In this document: positions 39,212-46,633 of the stretch, one piece after another
Layout: every line of letters starts with the position of its first letter
How positions within the stretch are numbered: the first letter of the stretch is position 1
Virus record (IMG/VR): IMGVR_UViG_3300025891_000058
Coordinates: 1-52,421 of that record
Strand: one strand, 5' to 3'
Source: a virus
DNA length: 52,421 nt
Position numbers and translations under genes: made by a program
The notes under the pieces: model-generated
Told to the model about the DNA's origin: nothing
Seen by the model: only the letters and a program-made list of their open reading frames with translations
The model's database searches: none

Positions 39212-39628
39212 CTACTGACTTGGTTTCTTCTTCAATAAATTCAGGCTCTTTGCCGATCCCATAATAAAAAAAAAACGTTCGGCTGATGACTGTTTGATAA
39301 CAAGCGAAAAAAGTGTTTGAATATCTTCAAGTTGTAAATCCATTATGGCATTAGTGACGATTCGCATGTGATTGGTTCCAGTTGCAATAGAGATAGATCG
39401 ACAAATAAGTTTTAATCCGTCAGCATGTTTCATTAAAGATTGAAATACTGTTTCTGACTCATCTTCAATGTCCGTTAACTGGCATATTTCACCACCTATT
39501 TGTATTAATTGCTTTGCGCTTAGCGGTTTGATAGATAATTTCCAATTAACACCTAAGTATTTAATAACAAATTGATCTTTTTCCCCAGCTATGCCAAGAA
39601 TCACATTTTTAACTTCGTTTTCCATCAT
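39212..39628 (-). CDS. Tail assembly chaperone (gpG-like)
   Basis: 138 residues between tail tube and tape measure, the fixed place of gpG-type chaperones. FVIKYLGVNWKLSIKPLSAKQLIQIGGEICQLTD is the likely folded core. The gene contains a run of ten T (minus strand) about 55 nt before its stop, encoding FFF. It would bind tape measure and tail tube subunits during tail assembly. Confidence 0.82.
   Translation of the reverse strand: MMENEVKNVILGIAGEKDQFVIKYLGVNWKLSIKPLSAKQLIQIGGEICQLTDIEDESETVFQSLMKHADGLKLICRSISIATGTNHMRIVTNAIMDLQLEDIQTLFSLVIKQSSAERFFFIMGSAKSLNLLKKKPSQ
39266..39275 (-). promoter_or_regulatory. Slippery T10 run for -1 frameshift
   Basis: Ten consecutive T on the coding (minus) strand, read CGT-TTT-TTT-TTT-ATT. 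A one-base backward slip gives TTT-TAT-TAT-GGG and joins the frame that runs without a stop to 39003. Confidence 0.78.
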
Positions 39629-39636
39629 TGGATTTT

Positions 39637-39670
39637 AAAAAAAGTAGCCCCATTACTGAGGCTTACTTTT
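39637..39670 (-). terminator. Terminator after tail tube gene
   Basis: Minus strand AAAGTA(A)GCC-loop-GGCTACTTT followed by a T run, overlapping the tail-tube stop codon. It probably lowers expression of downstream chaperone and tape measure relative to tail tube. Confidence 0.65.
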
Positions 39671-40178
39671 ATTGTGCTTTAGAATACTCAGCGTCACCGG
39701 AAAGATCAGCAGTAAGATTAACCTTTGCTTTGATTTCCCACATGAACATCTTATCGCGTCCACCAGCCCCAATGATACGAGTCGAACAGTTAGCATTGAA
39801 GATATTCATAACGTCGCCTGAAGCGAATGTAATCTCGATAGCCTTGTTGACCTCTGTATACCCAGTCGAAGGTACGAACTTATCAAATCCACCTGCTGTC
39901 GGAGCTGTTCCACCTTTAAAGATTGCAAGCGTAGTATAAGTCATATCGTAAAACTGAGCGGTAACGGTTGTATCACCTTCCTGAGTTTTAACGGTCTTGA
40001 CTGGACTTCTACGGGTTTCAGTGAAAAAGTCGGTGTAAGTCCCTTCGGTTTCTTCGATTACTAAAGACCCTTTTACTGGATCAGGTAGTAGTGTCATGCT
40101 TCCTGATGCTGGCATTGTGTTTGTTCCTGTCGGTGTTCCGTATTTTAACGTAGTAACCGCATAAATGTATTTAGCCAT
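39669..40178 (-). CDS. Major tail (tube) protein
   Basis: 169 residues, beta-rich, Thr/Gly-rich, with GSLVIEETEGTYTDFFTETRRSPVKTV and IEITFASGDVMNIFNANCSTRI strands typical of tail tube subunits. It lies before the frameshifting chaperone pair and is followed by a terminator, as expected for a highly expressed subunit. Confidence 0.85.
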   Translation of the reverse strand: MAKYIYAVTTLKYGTPTGTNTMPASGSMTLLPDPVKGSLVIEETEGTYTDFFTETRRSPVKTVKTQEGDTTVTAQFYDMTYTTLAIFKGGTAPTAGGFDKFVPSTGYTEVNKAIEITFASGDVMNIFNANCSTRIIGAGGRDKMFMWEIKAKVNLTADLSGDAEYSKAQ

Positions 40179-40182
40179 TCTT

Positions 40183-40560
40183 TTAATTTATTTGTTTGAA
40201 TGAAAATTTTAAATTTGAATAATGTTCATTTTGCCCCGGTTCCCGTTCATCATACTGACCTTCGAAGTCAATTAAATATCCCGTTCCGTTTGCTTGTTTT
40301 AAGATATCCATTACACTCGATTCGCCGGCTTTAATCTTCGATGTATCCGGAGCGCCTGGTATGATATCTTTAACATGATAATTGACATTTACATGGCAAA
40401 TCTGCATCACATTGGCATCAATACCCAAAGTATTAACCACGATATATTCAGGCGGTTGTAAATTGTCCGGCTTTGTATGTGGGTACTTTGGAACAGATAT
40501 TGAAACTAAAAGCCCCATTACTGTATCAATTATTTGACTGCCTGTCTTGAATGTTGCCAT
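40183..40560 (-). CDS. Tail terminator/completion protein candidate
   Basis: 125 residues directly before the tail tube gene in transcription order, the usual place of the tail terminator. The N-terminal GSQIIDTVMGLLVSISVPKYPH and a central strand YIVVNTLGID support a small alpha/beta fold. Identity rests mainly on position. It overlaps the upstream stop by 1 nt. Confidence 0.66.
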   Translation of the reverse strand: MATFKTGSQIIDTVMGLLVSISVPKYPHTKPDNLQPPEYIVVNTLGIDANVMQICHVNVNYHVKDIIPGAPDTSKIKAGESSVMDILKQANGTGYLIDFEGQYDEREPGQNEHYSNLKFSFKQIN

Positions 40561-40997
40561 TACCTGTCGATATATTTTTGAATCTCTTTAAAATAACCTG
40601 TTAAATCAATAATACATTGGTCTGCCTGTATTGTAATCACATTATAACCCTTGCTTTCAACTGTCGAGGCGTAGTTCATCCCTGCTATTCCGATCAACTG
40701 ATACCCGTCTTTAATGTATGGCTGTATCGATTGCATGTTTAATCCCGTAAATTGAGAATCGTACTGTTCAATTATTTCGCCATCCAAAAGAATAAAGTAC
40801 TGAGTTGAGTTCCTTAGGTTTGTCGATTTATCATCATAAAAACCCTGTGGATGTCCTCCCGGCTGTTTTCTAACTGACTTAATAAACTTTAACCCTGCCA
40901 TATGAAAGGCTACAACTATTCGCTGATTGATCTTTTCGGCCTGAGCCTGTAAATCTCTCATTGAAGCTGCTGAATTCCAGTTTGATTTCAGAGCCAT
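40560..40997 (-). CDS. Head-tail joining protein (HK97 gp10-like candidate)
   Basis: 145 residues. The N-terminal helix RDLQAQAEKINQRIVVAFHMAGLKFIKSVRKQPG and a C-terminal VESKGYNVITIQ strand fit gp10-type neck proteins. Order in this block (adaptor, stopper, gp10-like, terminator, tube) matches long-tailed phages. Confidence 0.7.
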   Translation of the reverse strand: MALKSNWNSAASMRDLQAQAEKINQRIVVAFHMAGLKFIKSVRKQPGGHPQGFYDDKSTNLRNSTQYFILLDGEIIEQYDSQFTGLNMQSIQPYIKDGYQLIGIAGMNYASTVESKGYNVITIQADQCIIDLTGYFKEIQKYIDR

Positions 40998-41305
40998 AAT
41001 CTACTATTTAACTGACCATTGAAAGAACGCTTAACTGAACCCTTTATTACCCCGTTTGATAAACTGCTTAAGGTGAATGTAGATCCTACTGGAATAACGG
41101 TTGTCATCAATGGAAGAAAGCAATTAAACACGTAATCAATCAATATACCGTCCTGTCCTGCCACCTTTCGCGCTTGGGTATTTACTTCTACTCTGCAATC
41201 TAAAGTATAAACAGTATTGGTTCCCGCTGTCCATTCGCCTGTTGTGGTGTTTTGTGTCGGTGTTCCAAGAACTGTTATAACTATCGAATCAGGATATTGT
41301 ACCAT
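40988..41305 (-). CDS. Head closure protein (stopper) candidate
   Basis: 105 residues, an all-beta chain (DSIVITVLGTPTQNTTTGEWTAG, TLDCRVEVNTQ) ending in GSVKRSFNGQLNSRLWL. Small beta-barrel head-closure proteins occupy this place after the adaptor. It overlaps the next gene by 10 nt. Confidence 0.68.
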   Translation of the reverse strand: MVQYPDSIVITVLGTPTQNTTTGEWTAGTNTVYTLDCRVEVNTQARKVAGQDGILIDYVFNCFLPLMTTVIPVGSTFTLSSLSNGVIKGSVKRSFNGQLNSRLWL

Positions 41306-41306
41306 T

Positions 41307-41609
41307 TTACCAAACGTTTATAAATGTTGCTTTTGGCGACAAAGGACTAGTTAACCCATTCTTTGCAAAGATCGAATCCGCAAATTGAATAAGCAGCTTC
41401 TTTTCAGTCATACTGATCTGATAACCACCCTCGGTAATATTCGGACTTGAAACTAAAGTATAGCAAAGATCAGCGTAAACCAATTCAAGAGACTTTTTGT
41501 CAGAATAAACATCGGACGAAGTTAGTCCTCGATCCTGTAACGCTAAAATAAAAGCGTTTTCAGATAGCGGGTAGTTTAACTTTGCCTTTATTGCTTCTAA
41601 ATTTGTCAT
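41307..41609 (-). CDS. Head-tail adaptor candidate
   Basis: 100 residues, helical (TNLEAIKAKLNYPLSENAFILALQDRG ... LELVYADLCYTLV), the pattern of DNA-packaging adaptor proteins that bind beneath the portal (DUF6706-like in Bacteroidota phages). First gene after the capsid gene. One nt separates it from the next gene. Confidence 0.7.
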   Translation of the reverse strand: MTNLEAIKAKLNYPLSENAFILALQDRGLTSSDVYSDKKSLELVYADLCYTLVSSPNITEGGYQISMTEKKLLIQFADSIFAKNGLTSPLSPKATFINVW

Positions 41610-41623
41610 TGATTTAACTTTAA

Positions 41624-41641
41624 GGGAGGCGTGAACCTCCC
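41624..41641 (-). terminator. Hairpin after major capsid gene
   Basis: Minus strand GGGAGG-ttcacg-CCTCCC followed by TTAAAGTT. It is strong but with a poor T-tract, so partial termination after the abundant capsid message, or mRNA 3' protection, fits best. Confidence 0.6.
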
Positions 41642-41648
41642 GTTGAGA

Positions 41649-42707
41649 TTATGCCCAGGTTGTAGTACTTCCAGTGTAAAGATTGATACACTGGTTAACT
41701 TTTGGCCACGATGGGAAAACATTACATTCGCCTTTGGTGACTACTTTAACCGGGTTAAATGATTTTTGTATTGATACTAAAACATTTCCTTTCTTGGATT
41801 GAATCACGCCGTCTGGTTTCTCAATCTCTTCCGCAATTGGTCCGTTAAACATGTTACCCTGAGAAATTTCAGGAACAAAAAGAATATGCGTATCAGACCA
41901 CGGATTAGTTGGAGTTACGACTCCAGCTTTATTTTCAATGCCAATGTAAGTATCTATGATTATAATAGAAGGCAATCCACGAGCAGTAAGCAGTCTATTG
42001 ACTGAAGCTATGTCGATAGGGCTAACAACGTTATTAAGACCTGTAAACATTGCAATTAGCTCAGTTCCTGCGATGCCAAGATCATAGGCATTTTGCGACA
42101 TCAAAGCATATTGGAATTTCAATCCTAATGGCCTTCCAGCTTTTGCAACTGCTGTAAAATCAGTAACCAATTTAGCTGCGTTAGTTGCGTAAACTGCGGA
42201 AACTACTTTTTTGTTTGCATCATTCATGCCAAAATCAATCACCGTTTCATTAACGATACCCTGAGGGTTATTGGTTGTTGATAGCTGAATTTTGGTTAAG
42301 CTCATGGCCTGTAGTGCAAACCACTCTTCACGTGCATTAACTGAGTCATTTACAAAGTCGATGTCATTAAAGTAATCTTCTACGACTGCATTTTGTCCCT
42401 GTACTGCTTTTGTAATCGCATGTTCGAGTATTTCCTTTTCTGTTTTAACCCGGCTTTGTGCTGTTTTCGGGATATCGAAATACTGAGTAGCCGTCACTTT
42501 ACGTCCTGCTTCCGGCGCTTTCACATCATACGAAATAACGTGAGCCGCTACACGTGAGCCCTCGGCTCCGATAAGCGTTTTTGCATCCAATGAATTTACA
42601 TTTTTCAAAGGGAAAAAAGTAGGCCAATAAAGTGCATTATACACTCTTTTCTGTAGGTAAGAATCAACCGTCTGTTGGTTTAAACCTTCTGTAATTGCTG
42701 TTTTCAT
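41649..42707 (-). CDS. Major capsid protein
   Basis: 352 residues. It lies after scaffold and decoration genes and before the connectors. KTAQSRVKTEKEILEHAITKAVQ and the NAREEWFALQAMSLTKIQL helix are long amphipathic segments, followed by beta-rich regions (IIIIDTYIGI, LVSIQKSFNPVKVV), resembling lambda gpE-type capsid proteins. A strong hairpin follows the gene. Assignment is secure by order and size; the exact capsid subfamily is not. Confidence 0.85.
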   Translation of the reverse strand: MKTAITEGLNQQTVDSYLQKRVYNALYWPTFFPLKNVNSLDAKTLIGAEGSRVAAHVISYDVKAPEAGRKVTATQYFDIPKTAQSRVKTEKEILEHAITKAVQGQNAVVEDYFNDIDFVNDSVNAREEWFALQAMSLTKIQLSTTNNPQGIVNETVIDFGMNDANKKVVSAVYATNAAKLVTDFTAVAKAGRPLGLKFQYALMSQNAYDLGIAGTELIAMFTGLNNVVSPIDIASVNRLLTARGLPSIIIIDTYIGIENKAGVVTPTNPWSDTHILFVPEISQGNMFNGPIAEEIEKPDGVIQSKKGNVLVSIQKSFNPVKVVTKGECNVFPSWPKVNQCINLYTGSTTTWA

Positions 42708-42718
42708 AATTTAAACGA

Positions 42719-43330
42719 TTAAACGGTGAATGTTATTAGTGATGTTCCGGTACCTGATGCACCTCCGCGAAGAGCAACTTTGTAAAGTGCGTTTACCGGG
42801 AATGTAAGCGCTGATTCACGAACTGAACCCATAGTTACTACACCAACGTCTGCATTGCCGTCTCCGATCCAACAGTTATCTTTTGTAACTCCGTTTGGAG
42901 TGAATAGTAGAACTGCCGATGTTCCAGATACAGAACCTTCGCCATACTTTGTGCCCTCGGCATAAACAAGAGCCTCAGCAGTTGCAAGAGTGTCGAAACT
43001 TGCATCGGTGGTAGTAATTCCGGTAATAGCCGAACTTTTAACACCATCATTTAGAAAATCACCTACTTTAAAGTGATTGTTTTTTGGAACCTTAATAGCT
43101 TGCGCGGTCGTTCCAAGCAACGCGATAACTGATTTGCATACGTCGGCAGTCCTTGCAGCCCTGTCAATATAAACGGGTGTACCTGCCGGAAGTTCGCGCT
43201 TATCTACATTGGTATTCACTGTTAAGGAATCCAAACGCGCGGTCTTCAAACTAACACCACCGATGACTTCATCTATGATTGACTCAAAGATTACTTTCTT
43301 GCCACCGAAAGATTTTGATGTTATTGTCAT
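42719..43330 (-). CDS. Head decoration-like protein
   Basis: 203 residues, Thr/Ser/Gly-rich and all-beta, between scaffold and capsid, the usual place of a decoration or head-stabilising protein. Segments ELPAGTPVYIDRAARTADVCKSV and PNNHFKVGDFL-like turns recall head-decoration proteins of other Bacteroidota phages. Function by position. Confidence 0.72.
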   Translation of the reverse strand: MTITSKSFGGKKVIFESIIDEVIGGVSLKTARLDSLTVNTNVDKRELPAGTPVYIDRAARTADVCKSVIALLGTTAQAIKVPKNNHFKVGDFLNDGVKSSAITGITTTDASFDTLATAEALVYAEGTKYGEGSVSGTSAVLLFTPNGVTKDNCWIGDGNADVGVVTMGSVRESALTFPVNALYKVALRGGASGTGTSLITFTV

Positions 43331-43346
43331 TTCTTAAATTTTTAAA

Positions 43347-44000
43347 TTAAACAATTTTTTTACCCTGGATGCCTTCAGACGCTCCAGTATTACGTTTTTC
43401 GGCTATTGATGCCCCTAACGCTTCGCCTTCCTTTATTCCCGCTGCCGGTGTTTTAGGAACGCTAATAAATACGCCCTGTTCTGCCATTTCCTGTTTAAAA
43501 GCGGTATAATCGCCGTCAATAGTAGTTACAAGCGTATCAATACCATCCTCTGACTCGATGAGTAGATTACGGCCTTTTAGATATGATTCCGGGATACCCT
43601 TTTCTTTCAATTTAGCCGTAACTTTTCCGGTTAATTGAGCTGTGGTCTTCTCTTTGTCATATCCTTCGAGTTTAGTTTTTAAACTCAATGTTTCCTGATC
43701 TTGTTTTTCGCGATAGGATTTGAACCATTCCGGTTCGTTCGGGTCGGCTGGTTTTTCTGCCGGCTTTTCTGCTGGTTTGTCAGCAGGCTTTACTTTTTTT
43801 ACAGCCTCAGCGGTCACGTGGTTAATATTGCCGTCAATAGCTTGTAAAATAGGTTTTTGAAGTTCAATCGCAGCATCAATTTGGCTTTCTTCGGTCACTG
43901 TTGCTGATAGGTTGTCTGCCATAATTTGCAGAGTCTTGTCTGATATGCTCGTGGTAGCTCCACAAACAACTTTTAAAGCGGAAAAGATTTTTTCTTTCAT
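43347..44000 (-). CDS. Scaffold protein
   Basis: 217 residues from MKEKIFSALKVV. The longer frame to 44039 is rejected because the -7 box at 44020-44027 puts its ATG before the transcription start. A helical N-terminus, a Pro/Lys/Ala repeat (KPADKPAEKPAEKPADP, about 90-105), a charged coiled coil and a conserved-type end are typical of scaffolds. It heads the capsid operon under palindromic element copy 5. Confidence 0.8.
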   Translation of the reverse strand: MKEKIFSALKVVCGATTSISDKTLQIMADNLSATVTEESQIDAAIELQKPILQAIDGNINHVTAEAVKKVKPADKPAEKPAEKPADPNEPEWFKSYREKQDQETLSLKTKLEGYDKEKTTAQLTGKVTAKLKEKGIPESYLKGRNLLIESEDGIDTLVTTIDGDYTAFKQEMAEQGVFISVPKTPAAGIKEGEALGASIAEKRNTGASEGIQGKKIV

Positions 44001-44019
44001 GTGTTTTTTAATTATTAGG

Positions 44020-44027
44020 CAAATATA
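44020..44027 (-). promoter_or_regulatory. -7 box of capsid operon
   Basis: Minus strand TATATTTG, full match to TAnnTTTG, start near 44013. No -33 TTG; palindrome copy 5 is centred about 62 bp upstream of the start, a position used by activators. Confidence 0.6.
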
Positions 44028-44069
44028 ATTAATTTTCACATAAAAAAATATTTTAACATTTATTTTTCA

Positions 44070-44089
44070 TGTTATACAACATGTTTTTT
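44070..44089 (-). promoter_or_regulatory. Palindromic regulatory element, copy 5
   Basis: Plus strand TGTT-ATAC-AACATGTTTTTT, between the terminator at 44102-44131 and the capsid-operon -7 box. Same layout as copy 4. Confidence 0.78.
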
Positions 44090-44101
44090 AGAACAGGTCA
44101 C

Positions 44102-44131
44102 AAAAAAACCGGACAAAGTTAATTATCCGGT
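44102..44131 (-). terminator. Rho-independent terminator of lipoprotein cassette
   Basis: Minus strand ACCGGA-n12-TCCGGT followed by seven T. It isolates the cassette at 44.2-46.6 kb from the capsid operon. Confidence 0.85.
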
Positions 44132-44155
44132 CGTTTTACCTTATTGGTTGGGTTT

Positions 44156-44183
44156 ATTTCTTAAATTTATTAATGATTCGTTT
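44156..44183 (-). repeat. 28-bp direct repeat, copy 1
   Basis: Identical to 44625-44652. Here it encodes an orphan RIINKFKK* ending with no start codon, a remnant of the 3' end of the gene at 44614-44982. Confidence 0.85.
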
Positions 44184-44224
44184 TACCTTGTCGAGTGTGC
44201 TTTATTTTGGTTTTGAAGTATTTC

Positions 44225-44626
44225 TTATCGCCCCTGATTTATTCTTTGCATATTCGATTTCGACCATTTTTCACCATCTCTTATTTTTATCTTTTTTTCA
44301 AGAATTCTCGACTCGGTCTTCATTAATTGCTTATTATAATTATAAGGATTCCTATTTTTGGAATAATCTGTAATTTTAGAATTTATGATTTCGTGCAATT
44401 CAAGGTTGGTTCCTGGTTTTTGAATTCTATGGTCCACGTGCTCACATATTATATGCAATTCCTTTAATATCTCATCATTAAACGATAATCCATCCATGCC
44501 ATAATATACCCATCTTAAATATCGAGTGTGTTTTAGGTCGAATATCTGCCTTATACTTAAATCTGCATGTTTTCCAAACCCTATCACCGACTTCCACGCC
44601 ATAGTCCTTAATCTTATTGCATCCAT
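44225..44626 (-). CDS. DUF3820-like hypothetical protein
   Basis: 133 residues. AWKSVIGFGKHADLSIRQIFDLKHTRYLRWVYYG resembles the FGK-x-x-T-I-xx-Y-L-x-W signature of DUF3820-like proteins, small domains often attached to exonucleases. The C-terminus is basic and extended. It is flanked by a 28-bp direct repeat, so it may have been inserted or duplicated here. Confidence 0.66.
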   Translation of the reverse strand: MDAIRLRTMAWKSVIGFGKHADLSIRQIFDLKHTRYLRWVYYGMDGLSFNDEILKELHIICEHVDHRIQKPGTNLELHEIINSKITDYSKNRNPYNYNKQLMKTESRILEKKIKIRDGEKWSKSNMQRINQGR

Positions 44627-44982
44627 TTCTTAAATTTATTAATGATTCGTTTCCAAAATCTCGTAATTCGATTAACCTTGTAATATTCCAATGTGTTCAT
44701 AATCGTATCGTCAACCATTACATGTATAAAATGCCGTTCATGTGCTGAACATTTCGACTGTCCTGCCTCGATTAGCTTAAATTCAGACGTTAATCCCTCG
44801 ACGGTAAGCAATCCCTTAAGTTCGATATGATAAAAGGTATTACGCCTTAATTCGAGCCCCTGTGCACGGACAACTACTAACGAACAATTGCGGCGGTGTG
44901 TTTCTTCGTTTATCGCGTCATCTAACAGTATTTTAAACTGTTTATCGTTTAGGATATCGTTAATGTATGTAAATTGTTTCAT
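44614..44982 (-). CDS. Hypothetical protein
   Basis: 122 residues, mixed alpha/beta with a basic end (RFWKRIINKFKKWMQ). Its 3' end contains copy 2 of the 28-bp repeat and overlaps the next gene by 13 nt. No family recognised. Confidence 0.65.
   Translation of the reverse strand: MKQFTYINDILNDKQFKILLDDAINEETHRRNCSLVVVRAQGLELRRNTFYHIELKGLLTVEGLTSEFKLIEAGQSKCSAHERHFIHVMVDDTIMNTLEYYKVNRITRFWKRIINKFKKWMQ
44625..44652 (-). repeat. 28-bp direct repeat, copy 2
   Basis: Within the coding end of the 122-aa gene; the matching copy is 469 bp to the left, past the DUF3820-like gene. Confidence 0.85.
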
Positions 44983-45027
44983 GTTTTAAGTTTATAAGTA
45001 TTATTCACAACATTTAAGTGTTATTCA

Positions 45028-45052
45028 CCGTATAGGCAGGGGTGAGGGTTAA
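45028..45052 (-). repeat. Leader repeat, copy e
   Basis: Twenty-five bases identical to 3963-3987, 41 kb away by window coordinate. It precedes the start at 44982 by 45 nt. Confidence 0.82.
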
Positions 45053-45056
45053 AATT

Positions 45057-45458
45057 TTAAACACTGCAATTAATGCTTTCTAAATAACGGCACACAGTTA
45101 AGTAATCGCCGAACTCGTCGTTTAAATAACCACCCCTTCGTTTATCTAATTCGATCCCTAAATAAACATATTGGACTCTCAATTGTCCCTTTCGTTCAGA
45201 ACATGGCGAATTTTTGTATTTTTTATCACTTGACAATTCATATTTTCTCCATCCAAACTCATACATATTTAAAGGAATATTTATTCTCCTATCCTCCGAA
45301 TCTTCCAAACTCTTTAAAACAATTTCGGTATCGGTGATTTTAATTAACTCTAATTTCATTCCAATATAAGAAGCATCGCCAGAATAACCATTAGGCGGGC
45401 ATACTCTGGTGACAATACTCCCCTTCTTTATTTTTTTAATGCTTAATATTTTAATCAT
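45057..45458 (-). CDS. Hypothetical protein
   Basis: 133 residues, basic, beta-rich (GSIVTRVCPPNGYSG, MKLELIKITDTEIVLKSL), suggesting a compact barrel. No family recognised. It overlaps the upstream gene by 4 nt. Confidence 0.65.
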   Translation of the reverse strand: MIKILSIKKIKKGSIVTRVCPPNGYSGDASYIGMKLELIKITDTEIVLKSLEDSEDRRINIPLNMYEFGWRKYELSSDKKYKNSPCSERKGQLRVQYVYLGIELDKRRGGYLNDEFGDYLTVCRYLESINCSV

Positions 45459-45709
45459 TTTTCTTGTTCTAAATGGTTAATAAAAAGTTCTATTTCAGTT
45501 TTTAATAATTTCATTTTGGTTATAAAGTCCGATATTGAATCTTCGTCTTTTTTATGAAGTTTAATGGAATATTTACAATCAGATATTTTAATAAAAACAT
45601 CCCTGTATGTTTTGTCTGAATATTTCACGTCTCCATCAAATGTAACTACGCTGCTGGTAGAAGAAGATTTTATATCGTTTAGCCAGATTCTTTTATTATA
45701 TTGATTCAT
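45455..45709 (-). CDS. Hypothetical protein
   Basis: 84 residues. SSSTSSVVTFDGDVKYSDKTYRDVFIKISDCKYSIKL is a beta meander, followed by an acidic helix. Function unknown. ATGA-coupled to the next gene. Confidence 0.62.
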   Translation of the reverse strand: MNQYNKRIWLNDIKSSSTSSVVTFDGDVKYSDKTYRDVFIKISDCKYSIKLHKKDEDSISDFITKMKLLKTEIELFINHLEQEK

Positions 45710-45727
45710 CCTTTTTATGGTTTGTGG

Positions 45728-45925
45728 TTAATATTCGAATCGTTCAATATTTCCATTCAATAAATTTTCAATCCATAAACATTCACACGGCTCACAACTC
45801 AATATATTTCCCGTGTGGTCTCCTATATTGCACCTGTCAGTTTTAACATTTGAAAATGTTGTGTCTGTTTGTTCCATTTCCCCTCCACAATCAGGGCAAG
45901 TAATACCGGAATCATTTGCTATCAT
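45728..45925 (-). CDS. Small zinc-ribbon protein
   Basis: 65 residues. CPDCGGEM near residue 10 and CEPCECLWIE near 48 form a two-part zinc ribbon like the N-terminal domain of YgiT-type proteins, with an extra Cys near 32. Its 5' leader carries leader repeat copy c. Function unknown. Confidence 0.7.
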   Translation of the reverse strand: MIANDSGITCPDCGGEMEQTDTTFSNVKTDRCNIGDHTGNILSCEPCECLWIENLLNGNIERFEY

Positions 45926-45927
45926 AT

Positions 45928-45966
45928 TTTCAGTTGTTTTTATCTCCCCGTATAGGAGAGGTTAAA
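45928..45966 (-). repeat. Leader repeat, copy c
   Basis: The first 25 bases equal 4412-4436. On the minus strand CTCTCC-tatac-GGGGAG can pair, followed by ATAAAAACAACTGAAA and the start codon. Confidence 0.8.
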
Positions 45967-46191
45967 TTATTTCGGTGAATAATAAAGAACACTTACGCAA
46001 TTTTGTTCAACCGCTCTATCGTGGCATTTAGTTATTCCTAAATTAATCTTTTGGAGCCGGTCTTTTTCGTGCCTAAGCGACTGTTCTATTGTTTTTATTT
46101 TTTGGATAACAAAATCTCTTTCAACCAAATAAGAGTCATACGCTCGCTGTAATTCCGTGTCTCTGTTGTTAATTTTATCTTGCAAATCCAT
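45967..46191 (-). CDS. Small coiled-coil protein
   Basis: 74 residues; residues 1-60 form one long charged helix (DLQDKINNRDTELQRAYDSYLVERDFVIQKIKTIEQSL) with heptad-like spacing. Likely dimeric. Unknown role. Confidence 0.62.
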   Translation of the reverse strand: MDLQDKINNRDTELQRAYDSYLVERDFVIQKIKTIEQSLRHEKDRLQKINLGITKCHDRAVEQNCVSVLYYSPK

Positions 46192-46234
46192 CTCAATTAT
46201 TTTTAAGTGTAAATCCCAACTTTAATAATACCGT

Positions 46235-46585
46235 TTAATTTAATAATGTCATTTTAAGGTTATGTATCATTAAATGTTTTTCATCATAAAACGCACCTAC
46301 CCAAAAACCTTTTTCGTAATCGGCATTTCTTATGGCAATTTCAGGGTAGCAATTTACATACTCGACTTCTATTTGCGAATGAATAGTAGTAGTGCTGTCA
46401 ATCGATAATTCGAGTGCCATTGATTCTGTTATAAACCTATAAGCAACGTAAAGAGGAATTCCATCGACTGATTTTTGGGATGTAAAAGCCGTGTAAGTTT
46501 TACCGATAATTACTGGGTTATCGCCTATATCTTTTTTGCAACTCATTGCAAGGACAAAAATAATTACAAATAGTAAAGTTTTCAT
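46235..46585 (-). CDS. Putative lipoprotein
   Basis: 116 residues from MKTLLFVIIFVLAMSCKKD, a short basic start, hydrophobic core and lipobox LAMSC with the lipid-bearing Cys at residue 16. The mature part is beta-rich. It heads the small-gene cassette beneath palindromic element copy 6. Phage lipoproteins often block superinfection at the cell surface; that role is inference. The longer start to 46624 is less likely because it precedes the signal peptide. Confidence 0.75.
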   Translation of the reverse strand: MKTLLFVIIFVLAMSCKKDIGDNPVIIGKTYTAFTSQKSVDGIPLYVAYRFITESMALELSIDSTTTIHSQIEVEYVNCYPEIAIRNADYEKGFWVGAFYDEKHLMIHNLKMTLLN

Positions 46586-46633
46586 ATCATTTAAATTTTC
46601 CCCTAAAGTATATCGAATAATCATTGATTCAAC

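Noticed and set aside
41849-41860. AAACATGTTACC in the capsid gene as a seventh regulatory copy
   Set aside because: Lacks the TGTT-N4 arm and is mid-gene; likely chance.
43347-44039. Longer start for scaffold at 44039
   Set aside because: The ATG lies upstream of the TATATTTG box and predicted transcript start; the start at 44000 fits.
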